From Xylaria sp. FL1777 (taxonomy: Eukaryota > Ascomycota > Sordariomycetes > Xylariales > Xylariaceae), in assembly GCA_022578965.1 (NCBI GenBank), contig MU400817.1, positions 1 through 36,829 on the forward strand: 36,829 bases of DNA, in the 5' to 3' direction. The notes under the pieces are model-generated. The model did no database searches. It was not told the DNA's origin and worked only from the letters and a program-made list of their open reading frames with translations. Numbering within the stretch: position 1 is the stretch's first letter; every line of letters starts with the position of its first letter. A program made the position numbers and the translations under genes. Positions 35,059 to 36,829 of the stretch are shown one piece after another.

Positions 35059-35961
35059 TTTTATATAAATTTATAAATAATATATTAATATATTTTTAAA
35101 GTATATAATAAAATATATGTTTATTTACTATTAAAAATAATAAAAGTAAAACTAAAGTAAAGCTTTTTTATTATAATTGTTATTTAAAAAATAACTTTTT
35201 TGCAAAAACTATTCTAAACGTATAAAAAATGCTTAATTATATTAGCTACTAAATAAATTAATATTACTATATATAAAAAAAACTAAATTTGCTAGCTTAA
35301 AAAAAGCAAAAATATAAACTAACGTAATTTATTAAATATAATAAAACAAACTAAAAAATATAATTATTAAAGTAAATAATGCTAAAATAGCAATAAAAAA
35401 AGCTTTGTTAAAATAAGCTTAGTAATAATTTTAACTAAAAAGTAACTTAAATTAAAAAGCTAAATGTATATAAAACAAAAAAAAAAATATAACTAAGTTT
35501 TATATATTTTATATACTAAGTTAAAACACTAAAAAAGGCAATTTACTACTAAAAAAACACGTAGTTTTAATTTTCTTTTTATTTTTTGTGCTATACTAAG
35601 CAAACTATACTATGTGCTGCTTGCTTATAATGCTATAATAAAAGCATTTTTTTTTTAAATATAACGTATATATATATAATAGCAAATTCTTTTAAATTTT
35701 AAGCATGCTAATAAATTATAATGCTTTTTTTACTAAGCAGTTATTTATTTAAAGCTTAAAATTAGCTTATTTTTAAAGTGCAAAACTAAAAAAAAATCTT
35801 TAAGTTTTATTAATATTATAACAGCACAAAAACAGAAAAAAAGCAACATATATTTTATTTATTGCATAGTATTTATTATAATAATAATATATGCTGCAAA
35901 TAAACTATGTTGCATTATATTGCTGTACTTATATATAAAAGTTGTTTTGCTTTTGTTGTAA
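35059..35961. other. AT-rich DNA without recognisable gene
   Basis: No ordered repeat is seen. If the lysine-rich open stretch downstream is a transposase tail, this is where its upstream coding part would lie, but all frames carry frequent stops and I see no catalytic motif. Confidence 0.5.
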
Positions 35962-36138
35962 TGCTTTGTTTTAAAACAAAAGCAAAAAAAAAAAGAAAGA
36001 AAAAAAAAACAGAAAAAAACCAAAAAAACTAAAACGCAAAAGCAAGCTAAAAAAGCCAAAAAAATAAAACACTTAGTACGCAAAATAAAACGTATTATAA
36101 ATAGTTTATTGCTTTATTTTTTTATAATTTACGTGTTA
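35962..36138 (+). pseudogene. 59-codon Lys/Gln-rich open stretch, possible protein-tail fossil
   Basis: Between TAA codons at 35959 and 36139 this + frame is open for 59 codons. Its central 35 residues are almost all Lys, Gln, Thr, Arg and Ala, for example KKTKTQKQAKKAKKIKHLVR. There is no start codon. Antisense, the same DNA gives a Phe/Cys/Leu-rich frame starting with ATG at 36083 on the minus strand, which I regard as a shadow. Basic low-complexity tails occur at the C terminus of fungal pogo/Fot1-like transposases, so this could be such a relic, but no diagnostic residue supports it and purine-rich DNA alone could produce it. Confidence 0.25.
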
Positions 36139-36141
36139 TAA

Positions 36142-36541
36142 AAACAAAGTAAACTTTATAAGCTAGAACTTAATAAAAACAAAGCAATTGTTTGTTATAT
36201 GTTTTTTGCTTTGTTTTTTTTTTAGCTAGTTAAAAACGGAAAAAATATTACTAAGTTTTGCTTTTTAAAAAAAAAGCAACTTAAGCTATGCTATTAATAT
36301 AGCATTACATTTTTTATAAAAATATAAAACTATAAAAAGCTAAATAAGCTTATATAATTTAACGTAAGATTACTTAGTTATTTAGCTTAAGTGCTACAAA
36401 AGTTTAAAAAAAGCAAAACTTAAACCAAAAAAAAAAAAAAGCTATAAAAAAAAAAAGCAACCTTATAAATATTTTAAAAGAAATAAGTAGTATTTTTTTT
36501 TTTTTTTTATATTTGTTATATATATATATATTATATATTGT
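36142..36541. other. AT-rich DNA without gene
   Basis: It contains A runs at 36425-36460 and a run of T at 36492-36508 followed by alternating TA. No coding or ordered structure is visible. Confidence 0.5.
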
Positions 36542-36645
36542 ACTTTTATATTTTACTATTATATTATATTTTTGTATTTTACTATTATATTATACTTTTA
36601 TATTTTATTACTATATTATACTTTTATATTTTATTATTATATTGT
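36542..36645 (+). repeat. 26-bp tandem array, four units
   Basis: Units starting at 36542, 36568, 36594 and 36620 follow ACTTTTATATTTTACTATTATATTAT, written here as ACTTTTATATTTTACT then ATTATATTAT, with one to three substitutions each and no indel. The resulting open frame encodes only Tyr, Ile, Leu and Phe and is not a gene. Confidence 0.92.
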
Positions 36646-36664
36646 ATTATAGCTATTGCTTTAA

Positions 36665-36829
36665 GAGAAAAAAAAAAAAGAAACTAAACAAAAAAAAGAA
36701 AAAACAAATCAAAAGAAACTAATACGAAAAAAAAAAAAAAACTAAAAAAAAAAAAAAAAAAAAAAAATAACAAAAAAAAAAACCAAAAAAAAAAAACAAA
36801 AAAAAATAAAAAAAAAATAAAAAAAAAAA
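36665..36829 (+). repeat. Terminal A-rich tract
   Basis: The last 165 bases are nearly pure A with scattered C, G and T (ACC, AAC, AAT). This could be the A-rich 3' tail of a non-LTR retrotransposon inserted in + orientation, or simple low-complexity or assembly-edge sequence. The window ends inside it, so no target-site duplication can be sought. Confidence 0.8.

Noticed and set aside
35859..36083. 74-residue Phe/Cys-rich protein on the minus strand
   Set aside because: It is the antisense of a lysine-rich A-run region; the composition is fully explained by poly-T.
36513..36722. 69-residue Tyr/Ile/Leu protein on the + strand
   Set aside because: It is the translation of a TA run, a 26-bp tandem array and an A-rich tract.
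1..36829. Fungal or protist mitochondrial genome, suggested by the very low GC
   Set aside because: No rRNA, tRNA, cox, cob, nad or atp remnants appear in 37 kb, stops fill all frames, and long repeats with transition-only divergence fit nuclear repeat-directed mutation better.
1..36829. Intergenic DNA of a naturally AT-rich genome such as Plasmodium or Dictyostelium
   Set aside because: A 37-kb stretch without one gene is unlikely there, and the C/T and G/A-only differences between repeat copies plus the unmutated 41% GC insertion point to an imposed mutation process.

Overview
The window is a gene desert of extremely AT-rich, transposon-derived DNA, most probably repeat-induced-point-mutation (RIP)-type heterochromatin of a filamentous ascomycete fungus. 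By hand count, bases 1-600 contain 44 C and 33 G (about 13% GC). Repeat copies differ from each other almost only by C/T and G/A changes, and stop codons fill every frame. I find no intact protein-coding gene, tRNA or rRNA. The longest open stretches (66-110 codons) are explained by low complexity, by antisense of A-rich DNA, or by chance. The fungal assignment is an inference from the mutation pattern and repeat content, not from any recognised gene.

Layout. (1) Bases 1-3305 and 11273-14579 are two inverted copies of one element of at least 3.3 kb, collinear to within about 2 bp and both heavily mutated. (2) The 8-kb spacer between them holds several separate decayed tandem-repeat families: about 4420-5560, 7565-7985 (68 bp), 8000-9040 (116-161 bp with a nested 15-mer), 9590-9705 (18 bp) and 10880-11105 (66 bp). 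(3) At 15333-15768 sits an almost unmutated 436-bp foldback element (41% GC in its core). It is flanked by a perfect 8-bp duplication, so it is a hAT-like MITE inserted after, or exempt from, the mutation process. (4) At 15813 and 21789 there is a pair of inverted 20-bp ends containing GGTGCC. They bracket either a 6.0-kb element whose interior is mutated but whose edges are less so, or two independent short insertions. A 133-bp hairpin-like element lies at the right end. (5) 21809-32377 is featureless AT-rich DNA, strongly T-rich on the + strand from about 23.5 to 31.1 kb. (6) 32378-32680 is a third, 303-bp copy of the terminus of the first element. (7) 33.2-35.06 kb holds a 158-bp palindrome, a 165-171-bp tandem array with an internal inverted repeat, and a very regular 50-bp minisatellite of nine units. 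(8) The last kilobase holds a lysine/glutamine-rich open stretch, a 4 x 26-bp array and a 165-base nearly pure A tract.

The most unusual signal is the mutation context. Surviving C is overwhelmingly preceded by a purine (41 of 44 in bases 1-600), with GpC hugely over-represented. CpA is depleted only moderately relative to CpT. Classical RIP is described by its 3' neighbour (CpA to TpA); here a 5' neighbour effect (TpC/CpC lost, GpC kept) is at least as strong. Setting such as a centromere, pericentromere or subtelomere is plausible but cannot be proven from the window.
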